From assembly GCA_963710165.1 (NCBI GenBank), contig CAVPYZ010000002.1, positions 222,010 to 286,009 of the forward strand: a DNA stretch of 64,000 nucleotides, given 5' to 3'. A program made the position numbers and the translations under genes. Source of the DNA: JACKIP01 sp963710165. Its GTDB lineage: Bacteria > Pseudomonadota > Alphaproteobacteria > Micavibrionales > Micavibrionaceae. Under the pieces are notes generated by a model that was not told the origin of the DNA, searched no databases, and saw only the letters and a list, made by a program, of their open reading frames with translations. This document shows, piece after piece, positions 1-9,177 of the stretch (position 1 is its first letter; each line of letters opens with the position of its first letter).

Positions 1-191
1 GTGCCGTGGATCGGCGCAAGGAATCACGGGATGGATACAAAGAAAATTCTTGTGGGGCATTGCCGAGACAGAAATTATTGAATAGACTCTAATAATCAAG
101 TGGCGTTCGCCGCGTAATTTTAATCTTTAACCTCAATTCGCACAAAAAGCTGAAAGTCCGCTTTTGGTTATCTGTCGCGATTCAGCAATTT
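1..191. other. left-edge region, no supported gene
   Basis: The first 191 bases contain no convincing gene. Two plus-strand frames are open from the window edge and close within the first 90 bases, so the 3' end of a gene lying to the left could be present, but the short translations match nothing I recognise. Positions 90 to 191 are AT-rich and would have to carry the promoter and leader of the gene beginning at 192. I see no strong Shine-Dalgarno there. Confidence 0.4.
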
Positions 192-1163
192 ATGATGTAT
201 AATACTGACAAAGCCGCATTACTGGGCCAGTTGCAGACCAGCCTTTTTGCATTTTCCGCACCACGTTCGGAGACTGCGGACTTGCAGGATATTACGCAAA
301 TACTGGCGGGGCTGTTGGTCGAGACTCTTTTGCTATTTGAAGAGCCGGAGCAAGGTTTGGTACATACCTTGCAATTGATTGGCGAGAGGTTAGATATGAC
401 AGATATTATTCAAGAACAACATGTAATAGAACGCGCCCATCCCGCCGATCTGGATTGTCAGGCAGAGCAGGGCAGATTATTGGCACGTGAAGTTTTTGAA
501 GACTGGCTTGATTGCGCGCACGAATTCCGCAGCTTTATTGAAACTTTTACCGCACAATCAATTTTGCTATGGGCGAATGACGATGTTTCACGCGGCGCGC
601 TTTATAATTATCTTTATGATACAACCATTCGCTATATGTCCTACGAAATTGCGGCGCAAGAGCTATGCGATATTGTTATTGAAGAGCTGATTGGCGGTTG
701 GGGCTGGACAGTTCAGGATTCCGTTGTGGGTTTAAGCGCGCTTTCCGGTTACAAACTGGCGCAATCACTGGAATCAGATAAGTGCATGCTGTTTTTAGGC
801 GCCGAAATTCCAGAACATTTAGATTCTGTTGTTCATATTATGACGCAAGAGGCTGTTCGTTACGGCACACCTGCGGGGACTGACTGGCGTTTTGGTCTGG
901 CGGCAAATGATATTCCGCCGAACCCGCCATGGGATATGATGTATACTGTTGAAGCATACGCAAACAAGCTACTTGAAAACCTACCCCTTTATGATTTGAA
1001 TGATCATGCCGCCGCCTGTGCCAAGGCTGCGGGACGCATGATTGCGGTTGCATCGGGCGGGGAAGAACCGGACTTTGAGCCCGCTATTGTTAAACCGCTT
1101 GCTATGGCATCAATTACAGAGAGCTATAAAGGTGTTTGCACAAAATTGCGTGCGGAGGCTTAA
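192..1163 (+). CDS. hypothetical protein, 323 aa
   Basis: I do not recognise this protein. It is acidic and soluble-looking, without a signal peptide or a clear membrane segment, and mostly helix-forming in its first 170 residues. An aromatic and proline-rich stretch (NDIPPNPPWDMMYTVEAY) lies near residue 245. Two ATG codons stand in tandem at 192 and 195 and either could be the start. It lies 65 bp upstream of fabA on the same strand, so it may be cotranscribed with the fatty-acid genes. In many alphaproteobacteria an irr/fur-type regulator occupies this place, but this protein shows no helix-turn-helix or metal-binding His cluster. Coding is supported by the length and by codon use like its neighbours. 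Confidence 0.75.
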   Translation: MMYNTDKAALLGQLQTSLFAFSAPRSETADLQDITQILAGLLVETLLLFEEPEQGLVHTLQLIGERLDMTDIIQEQHVIERAHPADLDCQAEQGRLLAREVFEDWLDCAHEFRSFIETFTAQSILLWANDDVSRGALYNYLYDTTIRYMSYEIAAQELCDIVIEELIGGWGWTVQDSVVGLSALSGYKLAQSLESDKCMLFLGAEIPEHLDSVVHIMTQEAVRYGTPAGTDWRFGLAANDIPPNPPWDMMYTVEAYANKLLENLPLYDLNDHAAACAKAAGRMIAVASGGEEPDFEPAIVKPLAMASITESYKGVCTKLRAEA

Positions 1164-1228
1164 GACGCTTGACCTGAATTCTCTAATCTCTATGTTAAAA
1201 ATTGAAATTAATACACAATGAGACTCTA

Positions 1229-1756
1229 ATGGAACAGACACAGCAAAAAACAAGCTATTCATACGATGAAATTATTGAATGTGCGGAGGGAACGCTTTTT
1301 GGACGCGGCAACCCGCAATTGCCTATGCCACCCATGTTAATGTTTGATCGTATTACAAAAATTACGCTTGATGGCGGAGAATACGGCAATGGCTACGTTG
1401 AAGCAGAACTAGATGTTAATCCTGACCTTTGGTTTTTCGAGTGTCATTTTAAAGGTGATCCGGTTATGCCGGGGTGCCTTGGACTAGATGCGCTATGGCA
1501 ACTTACAGGGTTTTTCCTTGGTCATGCGGGTGGAAAAGGCTCAGGCCGTGCTCTTGGGATGGGCGAAGTCAAATTCACTGGTCAGGTTTTACCCGAAGTT
1601 AAAAAAGTCACTTATAAAATCGATATTAAAAAGTTTATCAATAAAAAACTGGTTATAGGTAAGGCTGACGGCCGTGTAGAAGCAGACGGCGAAACAATTT
1701 ATGAAGCAAAAGACTTAAAAGTCGGTTTGTTCGCCAATCCTAAATTTGAGGATTAA
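1229..1756 (+). CDS. fabA: 3-hydroxyacyl-ACP dehydratase/isomerase FabA
   Basis: FabA dehydrates 3-hydroxydecanoyl-ACP and isomerises trans-2- to cis-3-decenoyl-ACP, the branch point for unsaturated fatty acids in the cytoplasm. The hot-dog fold signature is clear: ECHFKGDPVMPGCLGLDALW holds the catalytic His73 and Asp87 (the His70/Asp84 pair of E. coli), and VKFTGQVLP follows. I prefer the ATG at 1229 (175 aa, close to the 172 aa of E. coli) to a TTG at 1202 that would add nine residues; neither has a good ribosome site. fabB follows after 59 bp and fabI after that, the usual alphaproteobacterial fabA-fabB-fabI order, so joint transcription is likely. Confidence 0.97.
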   Translation: MEQTQQKTSYSYDEIIECAEGTLFGRGNPQLPMPPMLMFDRITKITLDGGEYGNGYVEAELDVNPDLWFFECHFKGDPVMPGCLGLDALWQLTGFFLGHAGGKGSGRALGMGEVKFTGQVLPEVKKVTYKIDIKKFINKKLVIGKADGRVEADGETIYEAKDLKVGLFANPKFED

Positions 1757-1815
1757 ACACCCAATATTTCAAAAATGGGGTTACCATTTATACGGCTTCA
1801 TGCTAAATAATTCCT

Positions 1816-3063
1816 ATGACTAATGAACATAAAACAAAGCGTGTCGTTGTAACAGGCATTGGTATTATTTCTTGTATTGGGAATAATAAAGAAGAAGTTT
1901 TCGATAGCTTGAAAGACGGGCGCTCAGGCATAACTTTTTCAGAAGATTATGCCGAAAGAGGATTTCGTTCTCAAATTTACGGTATGCCGGATATCAATTT
2001 GTCTGAACTTATAGATAAACGTTTATGGCGTTTTATGGGTGATGCTGCGGGATATGCACACCTTTCTATGGAGCAAGCGATTGCTGATTCAGGACTTTTA
2101 GAAGATCAAATTTCCAATGAACGCACAGGTATCATTATCGGGTCAGGTGGACCATCAACTTCGGTTCAGGTTGCCGCAGCGGATACCGTCCGTGAAAAAG
2201 GCAGTACAAAACGGATAGGGCCATTTGCCGTACCAAAATGTATGAGCTCGACGTGCTCTGCAACTGTGGCAACGAACTTCAAAATTAAGGGCGTGAACTA
2301 CTCAATTTCTTCTGCCTGCTCAACGTCGGCGCATTGCATCGGTAATGCTGTGGAGCAAATCCAGCTTGGCAAACAGGACGTTATGTTTGCAGGGGGTGCA
2401 GAAGACCTTCATTGGACACTTTCCGCCCTTTTTGACGCCATGGGTGCAATGAGTAGCAAATATAATGATACCCCGACCAAAGCAGCGCGCGCTTATGATG
2501 CCGACCGTGACGGCTTCGTTATTGCAGGCGGCGGCGGTATTTTGGTTCTGGAAGATTTGGAACATGCTCAAGCACGCGGTGCAAAAATTTATGCCGAAGT
2601 CACAGGCTACGGCGCAACTTCTGACGGTCACGATATGGTTGCGCCAAGTGGTGAGGGCGGTATGCGCGCCATGAAGCTTGCCATGTCAACTATTGACAGT
2701 GATGTCAGCTATATCAATACACATGGCACGTCAACGCCTGTCGGCGATATTGTCGAGTTGAATGCTATTAAAGATGCCTTCGAAGGACGTGATCAGGATT
2801 TACCTCATATTAGCGCCACAAAATCGATGACAGGGCATTCTTTAGGTGCGGCAGGTGTTCAGGAGGCCATTTATAGCCTCTTAATGATGGAGCATAATTT
2901 CGTCGCCCCCAGCATTAACGTTGAAAATATTGATGATGGCGCAAAAGATTTCCCGATTGCGACAAACAGAATTGATGACGTACACCATACGACTATTCTC
3001 TCCAACTCATTCGGATTTGGCGGAACGAATTGTACATTGGCTATGAGCAAATTTAAGGATTAA
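1816..3063 (+). CDS. fabB: beta-ketoacyl-ACP synthase I FabB
   Basis: FabB condenses malonyl-ACP with acyl-ACP and elongates the cis-3-decenoyl product made by FabA. The thiolase-fold active site is complete: Cys168 in SISSACSTSAHC, His303 in NTHGTSTPVGD and His341 in KSMTGHSLGAAG. The C-terminal SFGFGGTN loop is also present. At 415 aa it is of normal length. It lies between fabA and fabI, with only one base separating its stop codon from the fabI start, which suggests translational coupling. Presence of both fabA and fabB means this bacterium uses the anaerobic route to unsaturated fatty acids. Confidence 0.97.
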   Translation: MTNEHKTKRVVVTGIGIISCIGNNKEEVFDSLKDGRSGITFSEDYAERGFRSQIYGMPDINLSELIDKRLWRFMGDAAGYAHLSMEQAIADSGLLEDQISNERTGIIIGSGGPSTSVQVAAADTVREKGSTKRIGPFAVPKCMSSTCSATVATNFKIKGVNYSISSACSTSAHCIGNAVEQIQLGKQDVMFAGGAEDLHWTLSALFDAMGAMSSKYNDTPTKAARAYDADRDGFVIAGGGGILVLEDLEHAQARGAKIYAEVTGYGATSDGHDMVAPSGEGGMRAMKLAMSTIDSDVSYINTHGTSTPVGDIVELNAIKDAFEGRDQDLPHISATKSMTGHSLGAAGVQEAIYSLLMMEHNFVAPSINVENIDDGAKDFPIATNRIDDVHHTTILSNSFGFGGTNCTLAMSKFKD

Positions 3064-3064
3064 T

Positions 3065-3850
3065 ATGACTTCAAAATTAATGAACGGAAAACGCGGCCTT
3101 ATTATGGGCGTCGCCAATGACAAATCTATTGCGTGGGGCATTGCAAAAACACTCTCCGAACATGGCGCAGATTTAGCTTTCACGTATCATGGTGAGGCAT
3201 TTGAAAAACGCGTCCGCCCCCTGGCAGAAAGCCTTGATTCAAAAATTATTTTAAATTGCGATGCCAGTAAAGATAACGATTTGGAAAGCGTTTTTAAAAT
3301 ATTAGGAGATGAGTGGGGCAGTATTGACTTTGTTGTCCATGCCGTAGCTTATTCGGATAAAGAAGAATTGAAAGGGCGCTACGTTGATACGTCGCTTAAC
3401 AACTTTGTCAATTCCATGTTAATTTCCTGTTATTCATTTACAGCCGTGATGAAACGCGCTAGCGAGCTTATGACAGAAGGCGGTAGCGCCATAACTTTAA
3501 GCTATCTAGGGGCAGAACGCGTTGTCCCAAATTATAACGTAATGGGCGTTGCGAAAGCAGCTTTAGAAGCTTCTGTACGTTATCTAGCACATGATTTCGG
3601 GGAGCAAGCCATCCGCGTGAATGCCGTGTCTGCCGGCCCGATGAAAACGTTAGCGGGGTCGGCAATCGGCAGCGCGCGTCATACATTCAGGCATAATCAA
3701 GAACAGTCAGCGCTAAAGCGTACACCAACCTTAGAAGAAATTGGCGGGACAGCACTTTATCTGCTATCCGATCTATCAAAAGCCGTAACGGGTGAAATTC
3801 ACTATGTTGATTGTGGCTTTAGAAGTGTTGGTGTGCCCAAACCGGATTAA
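3065..3850 (+). CDS. fabI: enoyl-ACP reductase FabI
   Basis: FabI reduces trans-2-enoyl-ACP with NAD(P)H in the last step of each elongation round. It is a 261-aa short-chain dehydrogenase with the FabI-type nucleotide site GVANDKSIAWGIAK near residue 15. The active-site tyrosines and lysine are Tyr147 (SYLGAE), Tyr157 (NYN) and Lys164 (VAKAALE), the FabI spacing Y-x9-Y-x6-K. The DCGFRSVG end is typical. It is the last gene of the fabA-fabB-fabI run and is followed by a convergent minus-strand gene 21 bp away. I see no obvious terminator between them. Confidence 0.97.
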   Translation: MTSKLMNGKRGLIMGVANDKSIAWGIAKTLSEHGADLAFTYHGEAFEKRVRPLAESLDSKIILNCDASKDNDLESVFKILGDEWGSIDFVVHAVAYSDKEELKGRYVDTSLNNFVNSMLISCYSFTAVMKRASELMTEGGSAITLSYLGAERVVPNYNVMGVAKAALEASVRYLAHDFGEQAIRVNAVSAGPMKTLAGSAIGSARHTFRHNQEQSALKRTPTLEEIGGTALYLLSDLSKAVTGEIHYVDCGFRSVGVPKPD

Positions 3851-3871
3851 AGTAGATTATTTATAAAGAAA

Positions 3872-4732
3872 TTATCCTAAACCAGACCCAGATAATCCAG
3901 AAGTTGTATATGTGCTATCAATACTAGTAATTTGAATACCACTAGCTAATTGATCTAAATCTTGTATAACCGCAGTCTGAAAAGGCTCAGTGGAAGAAGA
4001 TATTATTGTCTGTGTTGGTGGCTGTTCAGTTGTATTTGGTTGTATACTTTTTCCATCCATTATATCTGCAACACTTTCTTCTTTATGAGACAAACTATCT
4101 GAAGATGCAAATTCTCTTCTATCAGATGTTTGATCTAAACTACCCAACTCTATGCCGTAATTACTTTCAATAAATTGCTTAAATCTTTCATTAAAACGAT
4201 TATCAGAAACACTATTTCTTTCGCTTACAGCTTGATTGATGGCAACTTGTGCCGCTTCGCCATAGTGTTTTTGATGGATAACATTATCAGGGTCAAATCT
4301 TTGTATTGAACCACCATTTATATTACCCGAATCTGTCGCATTAGCTGTGTAAACAGCAATGTTATTTGGATCAGATGCGTCAACAAATACAAACCTCTCT
4401 CTATCACCAGATTCAAATTTGTTTACTTCATAACCGGGAATGCCGTTTTGACTAGCTGCAAGAATACCAGTTCCATGCATTTTTATATTCTCAACATCAT
4501 TGAAAACAATGCCTATGCCAATACTGCCTAAAGGGCCTAATAAGCTAGCCGCGCCGCGCTTTAATGCACCTTCAGCTAACGCTTGTGGGTTATCTAAAAG
4601 TTCATCAATTTGATTACGTATAGTGCCACCATATTGTGAAGATTTTGTTGCTTCCGCTGTAATAAGCATTTTATGTGAATCAGACAATCCTATATCTGCA
4701 ATTCTTCCTTCAATATCAAAAAATGATCCCAT
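3872..4732 (-). CDS. hypothetical protein, 286 aa
   Basis: No family is recognised. The protein has no signal peptide. Around residues 55 to 85 it has a Gly/Ala/Leu-rich stretch (GAASLLGPLGSIGIGIVF) that could be a short hydrophobic helix. The last 60 residues are Ser/Thr/Gln-rich and look disordered. The middle (residues 85 to 150) has beta-type composition with repeated Asp/Asn. It is flanked by AT-rich spacers on both sides (4733-4862 is nearly featureless) and is itself more AT-rich than the fab genes. It may have been acquired separately, but this is inference. The ATG at 4732 is preceded by a GGAAG element. Confidence 0.7.
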   Translation of the reverse strand: MGSFFDIEGRIADIGLSDSHKMLITAEATKSSQYGGTIRNQIDELLDNPQALAEGALKRGAASLLGPLGSIGIGIVFNDVENIKMHGTGILAASQNGIPGYEVNKFESGDRERFVFVDASDPNNIAVYTANATDSGNINGGSIQRFDPDNVIHQKHYGEAAQVAINQAVSERNSVSDNRFNERFKQFIESNYGIELGSLDQTSDRREFASSDSLSHKEESVADIMDGKSIQPNTTEQPPTQTIISSSTEPFQTAVIQDLDQLASGIQITSIDSTYTTSGLSGSGLG

Positions 4733-4862
4733 CTATAACTTCCTTAATTTTGTTACTTACAATATTACATAACTTCTATTAAACATGCAAATTATACTAT
4801 ATTTCTAGAACAGTTTTAAAAATTAACATGACTATATTATTAAATTGCCAAAACATTAAAAA

Positions 4863-5582
4863 TTACAATAAATCCGGCATATCGGAAAAAATAGCTTTTA
4901 TACCTTGATCAAACAACCATTCCGCGCGCTCTTCATCATTTACGGTATAAGCCAGTAACGGTTTGTTATAAGAGGCCAGTCGCATGATTTGTTCTTGCGT
5001 GATGGTATTACCATTAACATTGATTGTTGACGCCTGAAGATGATCCGCGACCTGTTTCCAGTTTTCAGGAATGTCAGTGTCCAACAAATATCCTCTTGCC
5101 CAATCAGGGGCACTTTCCAGACAGACTTCAACACATTGAATTTGGAATGAAGACAATAAAAGCCGTTTTGGTTCATCCCAATATGTCGCCAACATATCCA
5201 ACGCCGCTTCGGTTGTTTCAACTTCGCGACTAGGGCATGGTTTTATTTCGCAATTAAAGCCCAAATCACGCTCTATAATCGCGTCTAATGCTTCTTCTAA
5301 TGTTGGAACAGGCTCGCCGCTAAAACTCTCGCCAAACCAGCTTCCTGCTTCCAAATCTTTTAATTCGGCAAATGAAATATCTTTCATGTCGATATCCGCG
5401 CCTGTAATGCGTTGTAGATTTTCATCATGGAATATAACAGGCACACAATCCTTCGTTAGCTTAACGTCCAATTCAACCCACGCGCACCCCATATCCGCAG
5501 CCGTATGTATAGCAGAGATTGTGTTTTCAGGCGCATAACCCGCCGCGCCCCTGTGACCGATAATTTTAGGAAGGTGTATCAT
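4863..5582 (-). CDS. ugpQ: glycerophosphodiester phosphodiesterase
   Basis: This GDPD-family enzyme hydrolyses deacylated phospholipids (glycerophosphodiesters) to glycerol 3-phosphate and an alcohol. The TIM-barrel signature starts at the N-terminus: IGHRGAAGYAPENT supplies the catalytic His/Arg and a metal-binding Glu, ELDVKLTKDCVPVIFHDE supplies the second Glu/Asp pair and catalytic His, and CEIKP is the later metal site. There is no signal peptide, so it should be the cytoplasmic UgpQ type rather than the periplasmic GlpQ type. At 239 aa the length fits UgpQ. It stands alone, with a small hypothetical gene 43 bp upstream on the same strand. Confidence 0.93.
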   Translation of the reverse strand: MIHLPKIIGHRGAAGYAPENTISAIHTAADMGCAWVELDVKLTKDCVPVIFHDENLQRITGADIDMKDISFAELKDLEAGSWFGESFSGEPVPTLEEALDAIIERDLGFNCEIKPCPSREVETTEAALDMLATYWDEPKRLLLSSFQIQCVEVCLESAPDWARGYLLDTDIPENWKQVADHLQASTINVNGNTITQEQIMRLASYNKPLLAYTVNDEERAEWLFDQGIKAIFSDMPDLL

Positions 5583-5625
5583 AAGGTTTTATAACGTGAA
5601 AAAATTTTAAATCCAAACATTTCCA

Positions 5626-5943
5626 TCATTCATATTTGAAAGTGAGTGCCGCATAGTGAGATAAACGTTCTTGCGCGGCCTTATGACCTTTATCTGCATA
5701 AAAGAATTGTGCTTTTGGGTTATGTTGCTCTGCTAACGATTCCATTACTTCATATCCCGCGTAATAATATTCAGAGTCGAAAAAGCCTAATTTTATCATT
5801 TTTTGCGCGATGTCGAATTTTTCCTGCGGATCTGCCCAATAAGCTTTCACTTTGTATAGATAAATATCCGTTGCAAAGACAGTTGGTGCAATCGTTTTCT
5901 GGTCAATAAAACCGTTACGATGACCGATATAGAAAAAACTCAT
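5626..5943 (-). CDS. small membrane-anchored hypothetical protein, possibly 5'-truncated
   Basis: From the ATG at 5943 this reads 105 aa with no known family; the middle (DIAQKMIKLGFFDSEYYYAGYEVMESLA) resembles short helical repeats of the Sel1 type but too weakly to assign. The same frame stays open upstream and encodes a convincing membrane segment (LLSLAFISFLFAGFMSFFYI) preceded by a basic stretch (KQRKIFRR), so the ATG at 5943 falls inside a hydrophobic helix and is probably not the true start. Further up, an ATG at 6036 is followed after seven codons by an in-frame TAA at 6015-6013. Either a rare start is used or the gene is broken at that stop. Confidence 0.55.
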   Translation of the reverse strand: MSFFYIGHRNGFIDQKTIAPTVFATDIYLYKVKAYWADPQEKFDIAQKMIKLGFFDSEYYYAGYEVMESLAEQHNPKAQFFYADKGHKAAQERLSHYAALTFKYE

Positions 5944-6073
5944 GAACCCCGCGAATAGAAAAGAAATAAATGCGAGTGACAGTAAAATGCGTCTGAATAT
6001 CTTTCGTTGTTTTTATAGTGGTCGTTTTCTGAACATATATATTAACTTATAATAAAATTCATTAAGAACAATA

Positions 6074-6099
6074 AAAAGCCCCGACATTGCGGGGCTTTT
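6074..6099 (-). terminator. intrinsic terminator of pnp
   Basis: A perfect inverted repeat, AAAAGCCCCG / CGGGGCTTTT with a six-base loop, lies 20 bases beyond the pnp stop codon. Read on the minus strand the stem is followed by a run of U. Because the A and T tracts are symmetrical it could also act on the plus strand. Confidence 0.9.
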
Positions 6100-6119
6100 A
6101 AAATTATTTTTTGTAAAGA

Positions 6120-8258
6120 TTACCCTTCTGCGGCTTCTTTATTTTCAGGCTTAGGTAGAGGCTCTCCGGTTTCCTGATTTACACGCTTCATGGATAGCTT
6201 AACCTTACCGCGGTCATCCATACCGATCACAAGAACCTTCACGTTTTCGCCTTCATTAACAACATCTGTTGTTTTGGCTGTACGTTCATTCTGTAATTCG
6301 GAAATGTGAACCAAACCGTCTTTTGCGCCCATAAAGTTTACAAATGCACCAAAGTCAACGCACTTCACAACTTTACCGTCATAAACCTTACCAACTTCGG
6401 GCTCTTCGGTCAGACCTTTAATCCAGTTGACCGCATCATCCAGAGATTTCTGCTCTGATGCTGATACCTTCACTGTTCCGTCATCATCAATATCGACTTT
6501 GGCACCAGTTGTATCGCAAATTTCACGAATAACCTTACCACCAGTACCGATAATGTCGCGGATTTTGTCTGTTGGAACTTTCAATGTAACAATTTGCGGT
6601 GCATGGCTTGATAAACCCTCACGTGAGGTATCAATTGCTTTTGCCATTTCGCCGAGAATATGCAGACGACCGTCTTTTGCTTGATCAAGGGCAACTTCCA
6701 TAATTTCCTTCGTAATGGATGTAATCTTGATATCCATCTGAAGCGACGTAATACCGTTTTCAGTTCCTGCCACTTTAAAGTCCATATCGCCTAAGTGATC
6801 TTCATCACCCAAGATATCTGTCAAAACAGCAAAATCTTTTCCTTCTTTGATCAAGCCCATGGCGATACCTGCAATAGGACGCGCCAACGGAACACCTGCA
6901 TCCATAAGGGAAAGTGATGTACCACATACTGTCGCCATAGAAGATGAGCCATTTGACTCTGTAATCTCTGATACAACACGCATTGTGTAAGGAAATTCTT
7001 CTGACGTTGGCAGAAGCGGACGAATTGCGCGCCATGCGAGTTTACCGTGACCAATTTCACGACGACCCGGGGAGCCTAAACGACCAGCTTCACCAACGGA
7101 GTAGGGAGGAAAGTTATAGTGAAGCATGAAACGCTCACGGTAATCACCTTCCAGCGCATCAATAATTTGCTCGTCACTACCTGTTCCCAGGGTTGTCACA
7201 ACAATTGCCTGCGTCTCACCACGTGTAAAGAACGCGGAACCATGTGTACGTGGCAGGGCACCAACTTCTGCGACAATCGGACGAACCGTTTTGGTGTCAC
7301 GACCATCAATACGATTACCTGTTTTCAAGATATCACCACGGACGACATCGCCTTCCAATGATTTGAATTTGGAGTTGATTAACGCTTCATCAATACCATT
7401 TTCTTCGCTTAAGAATTCATCCATTGCCGCTTGACGTACAGCGGAAACAGCGCTCTGACGCTCCATTTTTTCTTTATTACCGTACGCTTTAGAAACGTCT
7501 TTTTCGAATTTCTTTTTAATATCTGCTGCAAGCTTTTCAGCTTTCTCGTCTTTTTGTGGAAGATCCCAAGGCTCTTTTGCTGCCATTTCGGCAAATTTTA
7601 TAATGCCGTCAATAACCGGCTTATATGCTTCTTGTCCGAATGAAACTGCATCCAGCATAACTTGCTCGGATAACTCAGTTGCTTCTGATTCAACCATCAA
7701 AACACCTTCTGACGTACCGGCAACAACCAGATCTAGGGAGCTTTCTTCTTGCTGTGCATATGTTGGGTTGGCAACAAATTTTCCGTCAACATAACCAACA
7801 CGCGCGCCGCCAATCGGGCCCATGAACGGAATGCCGGAGATTGTGAGGGCTGCAGAACAACCGACAAGCGCGATCATATCAGGATCGTTTTCAATATCGT
7901 GTGTCAGAACAGTTGCAATAACTTGCACTTCATTTAGAAACCCTTTGGGGAAAAGCGGACGGATCGGACGATCAATTAGACGAGATGTTAAAGTCTCTTT
8001 TTCTGTCGGCATGCCTTCGCGTTTTCTAAAGCCACCCGGAATTTTACCAGCGGCATAATATTTCTCTTGATAATTAACTGTTAGCGGAAAGAAATCCTGT
8101 CCCGGACGAATATCTTTTTTACCAACAACCGTACAAAGAACTGTTGTCTCTCCGTATGTTGCCAAAACCGATCCATCGGCCTGACGGGCAATTTTTCCCG
8201 TTTCTAAGGTCAGCGTTTTACCGCCAAATTCAATTTCTTGTTTGAAAATATTAAACAT
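6120..8258 (-). CDS. pnp: polyribonucleotide nucleotidyltransferase (PNPase)
   Basis: PNPase degrades RNA from the 3' end by phosphorolysis and is a partner of RNase E and the degradosome. The 712 aa carry the full architecture: two RNase PH-like domains (residues about 10-220 and 310-540) joined by an all-alpha linker, then a KH domain (IIGTGGKVIREI near 565) and an S1 domain (GKVYDGKVVKCVDFGAFVNF near 625). The motifs GRREIGHGKLAWRA and the acidic DILGDEDHLGDMDFKVAG of the catalytic PH domain are intact. In most alphaproteobacteria rpsO lies directly upstream; here rpsO is 14 kb away, and the 227-bp leader upstream of pnp holds no gene. PNPase leaders are often RNase III targets in autoregulation, but I see no obvious long hairpin here. 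Confidence 0.98.
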   Translation of the reverse strand: MFNIFKQEIEFGGKTLTLETGKIARQADGSVLATYGETTVLCTVVGKKDIRPGQDFFPLTVNYQEKYYAAGKIPGGFRKREGMPTEKETLTSRLIDRPIRPLFPKGFLNEVQVIATVLTHDIENDPDMIALVGCSAALTISGIPFMGPIGGARVGYVDGKFVANPTYAQQEESSLDLVVAGTSEGVLMVESEATELSEQVMLDAVSFGQEAYKPVIDGIIKFAEMAAKEPWDLPQKDEKAEKLAADIKKKFEKDVSKAYGNKEKMERQSAVSAVRQAAMDEFLSEENGIDEALINSKFKSLEGDVVRGDILKTGNRIDGRDTKTVRPIVAEVGALPRTHGSAFFTRGETQAIVVTTLGTGSDEQIIDALEGDYRERFMLHYNFPPYSVGEAGRLGSPGRREIGHGKLAWRAIRPLLPTSEEFPYTMRVVSEITESNGSSSMATVCGTSLSLMDAGVPLARPIAGIAMGLIKEGKDFAVLTDILGDEDHLGDMDFKVAGTENGITSLQMDIKITSITKEIMEVALDQAKDGRLHILGEMAKAIDTSREGLSSHAPQIVTLKVPTDKIRDIIGTGGKVIREICDTTGAKVDIDDDGTVKVSASEQKSLDDAVNWIKGLTEEPEVGKVYDGKVVKCVDFGAFVNFMGAKDGLVHISELQNERTAKTTDVVNEGENVKVLVIGMDDRGKVKLSMKRVNQETGEPLPKPENKEAAEG

Positions 8259-8485
8259 TTATTTTCTCTTTCTTTATATATAAATTTACAGCGCCTTTCC
8301 TCACCTTGAAGAAAAGCGCAGATCAGCGCGGGATGCATATACCATCATGTATTAGGAAAGCTAAGGTCTCTGGTGGACTGTTAAAATCAAAACAAATATT
8401 TGACCTTAATCGTCAACCGAAAACCACGTCTCGCGCCTTTCTAAGTAGGGTTATGCCATTAATATATTTAAATGTAAAGACGAAT

Positions 8486-9067
8486 TCAAAGCTCGGGAAC
8501 AGTTGAATCAGGAGTGGTTTCAAACTTATTTTCGCTCTCTCTTTGAGGCGATTCAATATAATTACAATCCAATTCTCCGCGATCATTTATACGAAAAGAT
8601 AATAATGCAGAATAGGGTGTACTACTATTCGCCGTTCTAAAATCATAAAGGACAATGATATCACCTTCATCAGGCAATCCGTCTAAATTCACCAAAGAAA
8701 TAGGCCCCATCACCAAAGGAGGCTGAATAAAGCATTCTTTGCCACTCTCTGTTCTTAGAGTAAAATAAGCTCCATAATCCAGTGTAATAACACGGCCATT
8801 ATTATTATCGTCTTCTAATAACTCAAAATCGAAATCTCCAAAAAATCTTTCAATGAATGAACTGTTATCTTCTTCAGAATTTTGAATTTCAGTTGGGAAA
8901 GGAACCAAATCATCCCAATTAAATGAAACAACATCTAAAGGACTCTGATCATCCCAATCTAAATTAATTTGCTCAATATCAGTAGGTATTTTTATATCTT
9001 CTTGAGCATTTAATGCTCCAGTCGTAGCGATGCTAAGAGCTAAAGAAAGTGGCAATATTTTTTTCAT
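8486..9067 (-). CDS. secreted acidic hypothetical protein
   Basis: A clean signal peptide opens the protein (MKKILPLSLALSIATTGALNA, cleavage before QED), so it should be exported to the periplasm or beyond. The mature part of about 170 aa is strongly acidic. It has a short internal echo (NLDWDDQSPLDVVSFNWDDL) and two cysteines that could form one disulfide. No family is recognised. It stands alone between pnp and sodB, with a terminator-like hairpin downstream of its start region belonging to sodB. Confidence 0.75.
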   Translation of the reverse strand: MKKILPLSLALSIATTGALNAQEDIKIPTDIEQINLDWDDQSPLDVVSFNWDDLVPFPTEIQNSEEDNSSFIERFFGDFDFELLEDDNNNGRVITLDYGAYFTLRTESGKECFIQPPLVMGPISLVNLDGLPDEGDIIVLYDFRTANSSTPYSALLSFRINDRGELDCNYIESPQRESENKFETTPDSTVPEL

Positions 9068-9120
9068 ATTTCTAAATACCAGATAAATATTAAAAGAAAC
9101 AGTATTATGTTTACTATAAA

Positions 9121-9153
9121 AAAGGCGGAGACTATTAAAATCTCCGCTTTTTT
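9121..9153 (-). terminator. intrinsic terminator of sodB
   Basis: The inverted repeat GCGGAGA / TCTCCGC (9125-9131 and 9141-9147) has a nine-base loop and is flanked by A-runs and T-runs. It lies 25 bases beyond the sodB stop on the minus strand, where a U-run follows the stem. The T-run on the plus strand would let it act in both directions. Confidence 0.88.
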
Positions 9154-9177
9154 ATTAATTTTTTTTATTTTTGTAAA

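Noticed and set aside
1202..1228. TTG at 1202 as the fabA start
   Set aside because: It would add nine residues absent from the family, and the ATG at 1229 gives the usual length.
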